The notes beneath the pieces are model-generated. The model was given only the letters and a program-made list of their open reading frames with translations, was not told where the DNA came from and made no database searches. Both the position numbers and the translations under genes were made by a program. A DNA stretch of 6,202 nucleotides, taken from contig SXZC01000088.1 in the NCBI GenBank assembly GCA_005788075.1, positions 1 through 6,202 of the forward strand, read 5' to 3'. The DNA is from Actinomycetota bacterium (lineage in GTDB: Bacteria; Actinomycetota; Thermoleophilia; Miltoncostaeales; Miltoncostaeaceae). Below are positions 1-5,480 of the stretch, piece by piece (the stretch's first letter is position 1; each line of letters starts with the position of its first letter).

Positions 1-2
1 AC

Positions 3-980
3 CGCGACATGGGCCCGATCGCCCGTTACGTGGGGCCCGAGGTGCCGGCGGAGCAGCTCCTCTGGCAGGACCCGGTGCCGCCGGTGGACCACGCGCTGGT
101 GGGAGACGCGGAGGTGGCCACGCTCAAGACCGCGATCGCCGCTTCGGGGCTGTCGACGGCTGAGCTGGTGCGCACGGCCTGGGCGTCGGCCTCCACCTAC
201 CGCGGAAGCGATCACCGCGGCGGGGCCAACGGAGCGCGCATCCGCCTCGAGCCCCAGCGCGGGTGGGAGGCCAACGATCCGGCCGAGCTCGACCGCGTGC
301 TCGGAGTGCTCGAGGGCATCCAGGCCGACTTCAACGGCGCGCAGAACGGCAGCGGAATCCGCATCTCGCTTGCCGACCTCATCGTGCTCGCCGGCGGCGT
401 GGGAGTGGAGCAGGCGGCGCGGGCCGCCGGCGTGGACGTGACGGTGCCATTCACGCCCGGGCGCACCGACGCCACGCAGGAGTGGACCGACGTGGAGTCG
501 TTCGCGGCCCTCCAGCCATTCGCCGACGGCTTCCGCAACTACCTGCGACCGGGCCATCCGTGGCCGGCCGAGCGCCTTCTCGTGGACAAGGCCAACCTCC
601 TCACGCTCACCGCGCCCGAGATGACGGTGCTCGTGGGCGGCATGCGCGGCATCGGCGCCAACGCCGGGGGCTCCACGGTGGGCGTGCTCACCGAGCGGCC
701 GGGCGCGCTCACGAACGACTTCGTCGCGAACCTGCTCGACATGGCCACGGACTGGCAGCCCGTGTCGAAGGCCGAGGAGGAGTTCGAGGGGCGTGACCGC
801 GACACCGGCGAGGTGCGCTGGACCGCCAGCCGGGTCGACCTGGTGTTCGGATCGAACTCCGAGCTCCGCGCGCTCGCCGAGGTGTACGCCGCCGACGACG
901 CCGGGGAGAAGCTCGTGCACGACTTCGTCGCGGCATGGGCGAAGGTGATGGAGCTCGACCGCTTCGACCTCCACCGCTAG
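3..980 (+). CDS. katG: Catalase-peroxidase KatG, C-terminal part (5'-truncated by window edge)
   Basis: KatG is a haem enzyme that breaks down hydrogen peroxide by catalase and peroxidase reactions, normally as a cytoplasmic dimer of about 720-750 residues. Only the last ~325 residues are here. The reading frame is open to the window edge and begins RDMGPIARYVGPEVP, a typical KatG stretch at the domain junction. It continues with LLWQDPVP, TAWASASTYRGSD, RGGANGARIRLEPQ, GGMRGIGANAGGS, RVDLVFGSNSELRALAEVYA and the usual end VMELDRFDLHR. This C-terminal domain is a peroxidase-fold duplicate that carries no haem in known KatGs. The catalytic Trp/Arg/His and the Met-Tyr-Trp cross-link lie in the missing N-terminal half and cannot be checked. 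The first ATG in view, at 9, is internal and is not the true start. No frameshift is seen. The stop at 980 is followed within 10 nt by a short GC hairpin. Identification is firm; haem activity is assumed from the family. Confidence 0.96.
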   Translation, partial: RDMGPIARYVGPEVPAEQLLWQDPVPPVDHALVGDAEVATLKTAIAASGLSTAELVRTAWASASTYRGSDHRGGANGARIRLEPQRGWEANDPAELDRVLGVLEGIQADFNGAQNGSGIRISLADLIVLAGGVGVEQAARAAGVDVTVPFTPGRTDATQEWTDVESFAALQPFADGFRNYLRPGHPWPAERLLVDKANLLTLTAPEMTVLVGGMRGIGANAGGSTVGVLTERPGALTNDFVANLLDMATDWQPVSKAEEEFEGRDRDTGEVRWTASRVDLVFGSNSELRALAEVYAADDAGEKLVHDFVAAWAKVMELDRFDLHR

Positions 981-988
981 GACCCATC

Positions 989-1002
989 CGGCCAGATGGC
1001 CG
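989..1002 (+). terminator. Short GC hairpin just after katG (weak terminator candidate)
   Basis: The sequence CGGCC-AGAT-GGCCG forms a 5-bp stem with a 4-nt loop, beginning 8 nt after the katG stop codon. No T-tract follows, so it is at best a weak or factor-assisted stop, or an end-protecting hairpin. The same bases also belong to a larger 13-bp inverted repeat with 1042-1054, so two folds compete. Confidence 0.35.
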
Positions 1003-1054
1003 CAGGTCATTGAGGCGAGTGCCTGCGCTCGCTAAGGTGCCGCGGCCATCTGGC
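991..1054. repeat. 13-bp perfect inverted repeat enclosing the tRNA promoter
   Basis: GCCAGATGGCCGC at 991-1003 is the exact reverse complement of 1042-1054. The 38-nt interior holds the candidate tRNA-Tyr promoter. The right arm covers the presumed tRNA transcription start and the first three bases of the mature tRNA (1052-1054). A further copy of the core, GCCATCTGG, recurs at the tRNA 3' end (1130-1138). Function is unknown; it could be an operator, a cruciform, or a fold formed only in transcripts reading through from katG. Confidence 0.6.
1010..1038 (+). promoter_or_regulatory. Candidate housekeeping promoter of the tRNA-Tyr gene
   Basis: TTGAGG at 1010-1015 and TAAGGT at 1033-1038 are separated by exactly 17 nt, a good match to a vegetative sigma-factor promoter (TTGAnn / TAnnnT). 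Transcription would start near 1045, leaving a leader of about 7 nt before the tRNA 5' end at 1052. The -35 hexamer and the spacing are identical to those of the oxidase operon promoter at 3304-3332, which strengthens both calls. Confidence 0.6.
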
Positions 1055-1133
1055 GGGATGCCCGAGTGGTCAAAGGGAGCGGTCTGTACAACCGTCGGCT
1101 CTGCCTACGAAGGTTCAAATCCGTCTCCCGCCA
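1052..1133 (+). tRNA. tRNA-Tyr (anticodon GTA)
   Basis: The 82-nt sequence folds as a class II tRNA with a long variable arm, as expected for bacterial tyrosine tRNA. The acceptor stem is GGCGGGA (1052-1058) with TCCCGCC (1126-1132), seven pairs, and the discriminator is A1133. The D stem is CCC/GGG with a loop containing GTGGT. The anticodon stem is GCGGT/ACCGT around loop CTGTACA, with anticodon GTA at 1086-1088. The variable arm is GGC-TCT-GCC, and the T loop is TTCAAAT. CCA is not encoded. Two oddities: position 37 is C (1089), where a purine, usually A, is expected; and the T stem GAAGG/CCGTC has an A-G mismatch (1111 with 1123). The fold and identity are otherwise clear. The tRNA may be functional and divergent, or slightly degenerate. 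Confidence 0.92.
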
Positions 1134-1141
1134 TCTGGAAC

Positions 1142-1169
1142 CGGAGCCCGGCCATCGCGCCGGGCTCCG
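1142..1169. terminator. Strong hairpin between convergent tRNA and aldehyde dehydrogenase genes
   Basis: CGGAGCCCGGC (1142-1152) pairs perfectly with 1159-1169 around a 6-nt loop, giving an 11-bp GC-rich stem. It lies 9 nt after the tRNA and 5 nt from the stop codon of the minus-strand aldehyde dehydrogenase, so it can stop transcription from both sides. The downstream tract is poor in T on either strand (TCGTTC on the plus side), as is common in GC-rich genomes. Confidence 0.7.
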
Positions 1170-1173
1170 TCGT

Positions 1174-2628
1174 TCAGGCGGGATCCACCCGGGTGATGAC
1201 CAGCTTGGGATAGGTCATCTCGAGCGCGGCCGCGGCCGGGCCCTCGCGTGCGTCGCCCGACCCGCGCCTGCCGCCGTAGGGCATGTGGTCGGCGCGGAAG
1301 GTCGGGGTCTCGTTGATCACCACGCCGCCGAAGTCGAGGTGCCGCGCCCACGCCATGGCGCGGTCCACCCGGGCGGTGAAGATACCCGCCTGCAGCCCGA
1401 GGGGGCTGTCGTTGGCGATCGCGATGGCGTCATCCACGCGGTCGTACACGCACACCGCGATCACGGGCCCGAAGGCCTCATCGCGCATCAGGCGCGCGAA
1501 GGGCGCCACGCCGTCGAGCACCGTGGGGGCCAGCATCGCGGGTCCCTCGGGAAGGCGCTCGCCCCCGCGAACCACGCGCGCGCCGAGCTGCGTGGCCTCG
1601 GCGATCCAGTCGAGCACCCGGTCGGCCGATTCCGAGTCGATCACCGGGCCCACGTCGGTGAACTCATCGAGGGGGTCGCCCACCACCAGGGCGTCCACGA
1701 GGGGAAGCAGCTCCTGCATGAGGGCGTCGTGCGCCTCGCGCTGCACCAGCACGCGCTGCACCGAGATGCACGACTGGCCGGCATGGGTGAAGGCGCTCCC
1801 CGCGATGGCGCGCGCGGCCCGCGCGAGGTCGGCGTCGTCGTGCACGATCACCGGGGTGGCGTTGCCCAGCTCGAGCGCCACGCGGATGTCCGGGCGCGCG
1901 GCGCGGATCGCCCAGCCCACCGTGCTGCTGCCGGTGAACGACACCATCGACACGTCGGGGTGCGCCGTGAGGGGCTCGCCGGCCACTCCGTCGCCCAGCA
2001 CCCACCCCAGCATCCCCGGCGGCAACCCCGCCTCGCGGAAGATCGCCGCAAGGGCCAGACCCGACAGCGGCGTGCGCCCCGCGGGCTTCAGCACCACGGG
2101 GGCGCCCACGGCGACGGCGGGCCCGAGCTTGTGCGCCACGAGGTTGAGCGGGAAGTTGAACGGCGTGATGGCGGCGATCACGCCCACCGGCTCCCGCACC
2201 GTCATGCCCATCAGCCCCACCCCGGAGTCGGCGGCATCCATGGGGATCACCTCGCCGCCGAGGGTGCGCGCCACCGCCGCCGAGAAGGTGAGGGTGTCCA
2301 CGCAGCGCGCCACCTCGCCCCGCGACTGCTTCATGGGCTTGCCGGCCTCCGCCGCGATGACGGTGGCGAGCTCGTCGGCCCGCTCGGCCACGAGCGCGGC
2401 GGCGCGATCGAGCACCCGCGCGCGCTCGGCCGCCGACGGCGCGCTGCCCAGCGCCGCCTTCGCCACGGCCACCGCCTGGTCGACGGCGTCCTCGCCCGAG
2501 ATCGCCACGCGGGCGATCTCATCGCGGTCATACGGCGAGACCACCGGCTGCTCGCCGAGCGACGGCAGCTCGTCATCCCCGGCCATCGCGACACGGGGGA
2601 TCCATGCGGGTACGTCGATGCGCGCCAT
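1174..2628 (-). CDS. NAD(P)-dependent aldehyde dehydrogenase (ALDH superfamily)
   Basis: A cytoplasmic enzyme of 484 residues expected to oxidise an aldehyde to the acid with NAD(P)+. ALDH landmarks appear in order: TPFNFPLN with the oxyanion asparagine at N158; VLKPAG with cofactor lysine K181; FTGSSTVG (231-238) of the Rossmann region; general base E253 in ALELGN; nucleophile C287 in HAGQSCIS; DEAFGPV with E384; and a C-terminal PTFRADHMPYGG..GSG..REG tail. AGQSCISVQRV and PTFRxDHMPYGG resemble the lactaldehyde/phosphonoacetaldehyde-type branch, but the substrate cannot be read from sequence. The segment after E253 is GNATP instead of the common GGKxP. ATG at 2628 was chosen because TAGCCT lies exactly 7 nt upstream, giving a leaderless start; no Shine-Dalgarno is visible there or at the alternative ATG 2586 (470 aa). 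The open frame extends to 3189, but that part only mirrors the divergent gene. The family is certain. Confidence 0.93.
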   Translation of the reverse strand: MARIDVPAWIPRVAMAGDDELPSLGEQPVVSPYDRDEIARVAISGEDAVDQAVAVAKAALGSAPSAAERARVLDRAAALVAERADELATVIAAEAGKPMKQSRGEVARCVDTLTFSAAVARTLGGEVIPMDAADSGVGLMGMTVREPVGVIAAITPFNFPLNLVAHKLGPAVAVGAPVVLKPAGRTPLSGLALAAIFREAGLPPGMLGWVLGDGVAGEPLTAHPDVSMVSFTGSSTVGWAIRAARPDIRVALELGNATPVIVHDDADLARAARAIAGSAFTHAGQSCISVQRVLVQREAHDALMQELLPLVDALVVGDPLDEFTDVGPVIDSESADRVLDWIAEATQLGARVVRGGERLPEGPAMLAPTVLDGVAPFARLMRDEAFGPVIAVCVYDRVDDAIAIANDSPLGLQAGIFTARVDRAMAWARHLDFGGVVINETPTFRADHMPYGGRRGSGDAREGPAAAALEMTYPKLVITRVDPA

Positions 2629-2635
2629 GCCCGGC

Positions 2636-2641
2636 AGGCTA
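2636..2641 (-). promoter_or_regulatory. -10 box of the aldehyde dehydrogenase gene (leaderless start)
   Basis: On the minus strand TAGCCT is followed by 7 nt (GCCGGGC) and then the ATG at 2628, so transcription would begin at or next to the start codon. No convincing -35 is seen; its expected place is inside the divergent coding sequence. The box shares the TA at 2640-2641 with the plus-strand -10 box. Confidence 0.5.
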
Positions 2642-2645
2642 CCGT
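2640..2645 (+). promoter_or_regulatory. -10 box of the PNPOx-family gene (leaderless start)
   Basis: TACCGT is followed by 7 nt (TGCGGGC) and then ATG at 2653. The 16-nt string from the box through the ATG differs at one base from the matching string before the Cu-A subunit gene (3327-3342). No clear -35 lies 16-18 nt upstream; TCGATG at 2615-2620 is a poor candidate at 19 nt. Confidence 0.5.
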
Positions 2646-2652
2646 TGCGGGC

Positions 2653-3249
2653 ATGGCCCCCCTGCTGCCGGAGGAGATCGCGCCCGACCCGCTCCGCGTG
2701 CTGGCCGCGTGGATCGACGAGGCGCGGGCCACGGAGCAGCCCCAGGCCACGGCGATGACGCTCGCCACCACGGGGCCGGACGGACGTCCCTCGGCGCGCA
2801 TGGTGTTCGTGCGCGGGTGGGGCGCCGCGGGAATCGACTGGCTCACCGACTCCGCGTCGCGCAAGGCGCGGGAGCTCACGGCGCACCCGGACGCCGCCGG
2901 GGTGTTCTACTGGGCGGGGCTCGCACGGCAGGCCCGGGTGGAGGGGGCGGTGCGGCTGGTCCCCGATGACGAGGTGGCCGCCTACTTCGCGCGGCGTCGC
3001 CCGGAGACGCGCCTGGCCGCCCGCGCATGGCGGCAGGGCGAGCGCTTGGGGTCGCGCGCCGACCTGCACCGACGCCTCGCCGCCGTGCGGGCCGAGGGTG
3101 ACGCCGACGGGGTGCCGGACGGGTGGATCGGCCAGCGCCTCGAGCCGCGGGCGATCGAGTTCTGGCAGGAGGACCCCGACGGGCTGCATGACCGGCTGCT
3201 GGCCGTGCGGGGGACGTCGGGCTGGTCGGTGGAGCGGCTCGCGCCCTAG
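2653..3249 (+). CDS. Divergent pyridoxamine 5'-phosphate oxidase (PdxH/PhzG-like) family flavoprotein
   Basis: The 198-residue protein has the layout of FMN-dependent pyridoxine/pyridoxamine 5'-phosphate oxidases (E. coli PdxH is 218 aa, with a longer N-terminus). Visible family blocks are AMTLATTGPDGRPSARMV (34-51), SRKARELTAHPDAA (69-82), FYWAGLARQARVEG (85-98), a YF..RRP block (111-117), and the C-terminal dimerisation segment GWIGQRLEPRAIEFWQ (157-172), HDR (179-181) and RLAP at the end. FMN-type binding positions R49, R70/K71, Q93, W171 and R181 look kept. Several PLP-site positions differ by my alignment to E. coli: K72 becomes R54; the S137 region is changed and has extra residues; and R197 of the RxH motif becomes G177, while H179 stays. 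The AS.QS segment after GAW is also lost. It may be a true but drifted PdxH, or a paralogue acting on another substrate, so no gene symbol is given. The start is set by the leaderless promoter. Confidence 0.85.
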   Translation: MAPLLPEEIAPDPLRVLAAWIDEARATEQPQATAMTLATTGPDGRPSARMVFVRGWGAAGIDWLTDSASRKARELTAHPDAAGVFYWAGLARQARVEGAVRLVPDDEVAAYFARRRPETRLAARAWRQGERLGSRADLHRRLAAVRAEGDADGVPDGWIGQRLEPRAIEFWQEDPDGLHDRLLAVRGTSGWSVERLAP

Positions 3250-3250
3250 C

Positions 3251-3294
3251 CATCCGGGTGGTTATGCGGGAAACCCGCATGCACGACCCGTATG
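3251..3294. repeat. Composite inverted repeat between the PNPOx gene and the oxidase operon
   Basis: An inner perfect hairpin, ATGCGGG-AAA-CCCGCAT (3264-3280), is nested in outer arms CATCCGGGT (3251-3259) and ACCCGTATG (3286-3294), which pair with one mismatch. It begins 2 nt after the PNPOx-family stop and ends 9 nt before the -35 of the oxidase promoter. No T-tract follows. It could act as a terminator of the upstream gene or as an operator for the downstream promoter. Confidence 0.5.
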
Positions 3295-3303
3295 GATCAC
3301 GAA

Positions 3304-3332
3304 TTGAGGGGCCGGGGGGCGCCTCATACCGT
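3304..3332 (+). promoter_or_regulatory. Promoter of the haem-copper oxidase operon (leaderless)
   Basis: TTGAGG (3304-3309) and TACCGT (3327-3332) are spaced by 17 nt. Seven bases after the -10 box comes ATG at 3340, so the first gene is probably translated from a leaderless transcript, consistent with the lack of a Shine-Dalgarno. The -35 hexamer equals that of the tRNA-Tyr promoter, and the -10-to-ATG block equals that of the gene at 2653 apart from one base. Confidence 0.65.
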
Positions 3333-3339
3333 CGCGGGC

Positions 3340-3879
3340 ATGATGACATCGCTGGGCACGGGCATCGCGACCGGATACCTGATCTTCGTCGCGCTTGGCC
3401 TGATCATCGCCATCGGCGTGCTGTGGTCCACCAGGGCCGGCCGCCGCGACAAGGGCCAGGGAGTGGACATCGAGCGCGCCGAGCGCGCGGAGCCCTGGTG
3501 GGGCGTGTTCGTGGTGGTCCTGCTGGCGATCCTGCTCGGCATGACCATCTGGCAGGCGCCGTGGTTCAGCGAGGACGACAGCCCGAAGGACGTCCAGGTG
3601 AAGGTCGAGGGCGTGCAGTTCGGGTTCCTCGTGCAGCCCACGTCGGTGCGCGTGGGCCAGGACGTCGAGTTCAACGTCACGTCCAAGGACGTCAACCACG
3701 CCATGGCGCTCTACAACCCGAAGGGGCAGATGATCATGAACGTCGAGGCCATCCCCGGCTACACGATCTCGCGCTCATACCGGTTCACCGAGCCCGGCAC
3801 CTACGAGATCCGCTGCCTGGAGTTCTGCGGATACCAGCACCACAAGATGATCTACCCGGCCTTCCAGGTGACCGCATGA
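3340..3879 (+). CDS. Cytochrome c oxidase subunit II-like protein with a Cu-A site
   Basis: This 179-residue membrane protein should accept electrons and pass them through a dinuclear copper centre to subunit I. Two membrane segments (about 9-30 and 55-72) precede a cupredoxin domain outside the membrane. All Cu-A ligands are visible: H120 in DVNHAM, then C159, E161 (backbone), C163, H167 and M170 in a CxExCxxxHxxM pattern. Two helices differ from the single-helix subunit II of the Thermus ba3 enzyme. The usual QW.W aromatic block near the electron entry reads VQFGF (92-96), so the expected tryptophan is missing. ATG 3340 is chosen over 3343 and over an upstream ATG at 3292 because it sits 7 nt after a good -10 box. 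The stop overlaps the start of the subunit I gene (ATGA), which indicates translational coupling. The symbol is left open because subtype naming is uncertain. Confidence 0.93.
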   Translation: MMTSLGTGIATGYLIFVALGLIIAIGVLWSTRAGRRDKGQGVDIERAERAEPWWGVFVVVLLAILLGMTIWQAPWFSEDDSPKDVQVKVEGVQFGFLVQPTSVRVGQDVEFNVTSKDVNHAMALYNPKGQMIMNVEAIPGYTISRSYRFTEPGTYEIRCLEFCGYQHHKMIYPAFQVTA

Positions 3880-5474
3880 TGACCACTGCCGTGCCGCCCG
3901 CCCCCGCCGGGGCGCTGCCCTACGACGACTCCGAGATGCCCATCGCGCTCGTGCAGGCCAGGACGCGCCGCCTCGTGCTGCGCATCATCTGGACCTCCAC
4001 GGCGTTCCTCGTGGTGTCCGGGATCCTCGGGCTGCTGCTGCGCCTGCGCCAGGGCGAGGTCATCTCCCTGGGCGACAACTTCTGGTACGCGGTGATGACC
4101 GCCCACGGGCTCGGGGCATTCATCGCCTGGGCCGGGTTCTTCCTCATGGGCATCTCGTTCTGGGTGCTGATGAAGGTGGGCTTCCCCATCCGCAGCTTCG
4201 TGCTCCCCGAGATCATGTACTGGACGATGGTGCTGGGCGTGATCGGCATCGTGCTCACCACCCTGCTCTCGGGCTTCGCCGGCTCATGGGTGTTCCTCTA
4301 CCCGCTGCCGTTCTTCTCGGCCGGGCAGTGGAGCGACACGGTCACGGGCGTCTTCTCGTTCTCGGTGCTCATGGCCGGCGTGTCGATCCTCGCGTACTGC
4401 GCCGCCGTGCTGCAGACCGCCATCTCGCCCGCGCTCAAGGCGCGCAAGGACACCGTGGGCCAGCGCATCGGCCTCACGTTCGGATTCGGCCTGCTGTTCC
4501 CGTCGCGCTTCAAGAGCGACCGTGGCAAGGAGCCCTACCCGGTGCTGCCGCTGGCGGTGAACGCCGTGGACATGTTCCTGGCCACGCTGCCGTTCGCGCT
4601 GCTCCTGGTGTTCAACATCATCCAGTCGGCCAGCAACGGCTTCTCGATCAACGTGCTGCTGGCCGGCAACCTGCTGTGGGCCTTCGGGCACCCGGTCGTC
4701 TACCTGCTGCTGTTCCCCGCGGCCGCCACCTACTACTACCTCATCCCCCGCTACGCGGGGCGCGAGCTGGTGGCCGGCAAGGCGGTGGCCGTGGCGTGGC
4801 TCATCGCCCTCACCATGAACCTGTTCGTGTGGGCGCACCACCTCTACATGAACTACCCCGACGGCGAGAACGTGCAGCAGACGCTGGGCACGATCATGCA
4901 GCCCACCACCTACGCGCTCGTGCTGCCGTCCGCGCTCTCGCTCTACTCGATCGCCGCGACCATCTGGCGCTCGAACTTCCAGTGGAACGTGGCGTCGAAG
5001 TTCCTGGTCGCGGGCATCATCTCGTGGCTCATCGCGGGGCTGCAGGGCATCATCAACGCCACGGCGGCGTTCCAGGAGACGCTCCACAACACGCTCTGGA
5101 TCGTCGGCCACTTCCACAACATGGCCTTCCTCAACATGGGCCTGCTCATCTTCGGCGCGATGTACGCGTTCCTGCCGGAGCTCATGGGCAAGCCCTGGTG
5201 GAACGAGCGCCTCGGCAGCTGGCACCTGTGGGGCACGGTCGTCGGGGCCTATGGCTGGGTGACCTGCCAGATGATCCAGGGCCTCGAGGGCGCGCCGCGC
5301 CGCTGGGCCGTGCTGCCCGACCAGTACCTCACGCTCACGCACGTCTCGCTGGGATTCCTCGGCCTGCTCGTGGCCGCGCAGCTGGTGTTCGCCTACAACC
5401 TCTGGACCACCCTGCGGAAGTCGCCGTTCGACGATCCGTCGGCGGTGACCCTGCGCGGGGGAACCCAGGCCTAG
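3876..5474 (+). CDS. Haem-copper oxidase subunit I, B-family-like
   Basis: Catalytic subunit of 532 residues with about 12 membrane helices; it should reduce O2 at a haem-Cu-B centre and help pump protons. Ligands are visible: H77 (TAHG) and H414 for the low-spin haem; H412 (VGHFH) for the active-site haem; H272, H321 and H322 for Cu-B. H272-P-V-V-Y276 keeps the tyrosine that cross-links to His in oxidases. V274 replaces the glutamate of A-family HPEVY, which points to the B family (ba3-like), as does the WAHHLYMN block. Aligned without gaps to Thermus ba3, K-channel Tyr248 is kept (Y287) but Tyr244 is A283; Thr312/Thr315 appear as S355/S358. The segment after GHFH, NMAFLNMGLLIFGAMYAFLP, is unlike ba3 and slightly NOR-like. 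AGGTG (3866-3870) gives a Shine-Dalgarno 5 nt before ATG 3876, within the subunit II gene. Automated pipelines often label such proteins cbb3-type, which the Cu-A partner argues against. Confidence 0.93.
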   Translation: MMTTAVPPAPAGALPYDDSEMPIALVQARTRRLVLRIIWTSTAFLVVSGILGLLLRLRQGEVISLGDNFWYAVMTAHGLGAFIAWAGFFLMGISFWVLMKVGFPIRSFVLPEIMYWTMVLGVIGIVLTTLLSGFAGSWVFLYPLPFFSAGQWSDTVTGVFSFSVLMAGVSILAYCAAVLQTAISPALKARKDTVGQRIGLTFGFGLLFPSRFKSDRGKEPYPVLPLAVNAVDMFLATLPFALLLVFNIIQSASNGFSINVLLAGNLLWAFGHPVVYLLLFPAAATYYYLIPRYAGRELVAGKAVAVAWLIALTMNLFVWAHHLYMNYPDGENVQQTLGTIMQPTTYALVLPSALSLYSIAATIWRSNFQWNVASKFLVAGIISWLIAGLQGIINATAAFQETLHNTLWIVGHFHNMAFLNMGLLIFGAMYAFLPELMGKPWWNERLGSWHLWGTVVGAYGWVTCQMIQGLEGAPRRWAVLPDQYLTLTHVSLGFLGLLVAAQLVFAYNLWTTLRKSPFDDPSAVTLRGGTQA

Positions 5475-5480
5475 GGCGCC

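Noticed and set aside
1045..1138. Attachment site at the tRNA made by the direct repeat GCCATCTGG
   Set aside because: The repeat is only 9 bp, spans a single tRNA rather than an island, and no integrase or phage gene is present.
1066..2652. Long plus-strand frame upstream of and in phase with the PNPOx-family gene
   Set aside because: It runs through the tRNA and antisense to the aldehyde dehydrogenase with low-complexity His/Arg/Gly content. The real protein similarity starts at 2653.
1283..2758. A 491-codon plus-strand frame opposite the aldehyde dehydrogenase
   Set aside because: Ser/Ala/Arg/Thr-rich shadow without domain signal; the minus-strand frame carries all the ALDH motifs.
2629..3189. 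N-terminal extension of the aldehyde dehydrogenase, open to 3189
   Set aside because: It is antisense to the PNPOx-family gene, has no family similarity, and would bypass the -10 box 7 nt from ATG 2628.
3292..3339. Upstream ATG that would add 16 residues to the Cu-A subunit
   Set aside because: The added residues do not look like a membrane or signal segment, and the ATG lies upstream of the -35/-10 pair.
3876..5474. Nitric oxide reductase or true cbb3 oxidase for subunit I
   Set aside because: The HPVVY tyrosine and all three Cu-B histidines are present and a complete Cu-A subunit is the partner, which fits an O2-reducing B-family enzyme better. NOR-like features are limited to the segment after GHFH.
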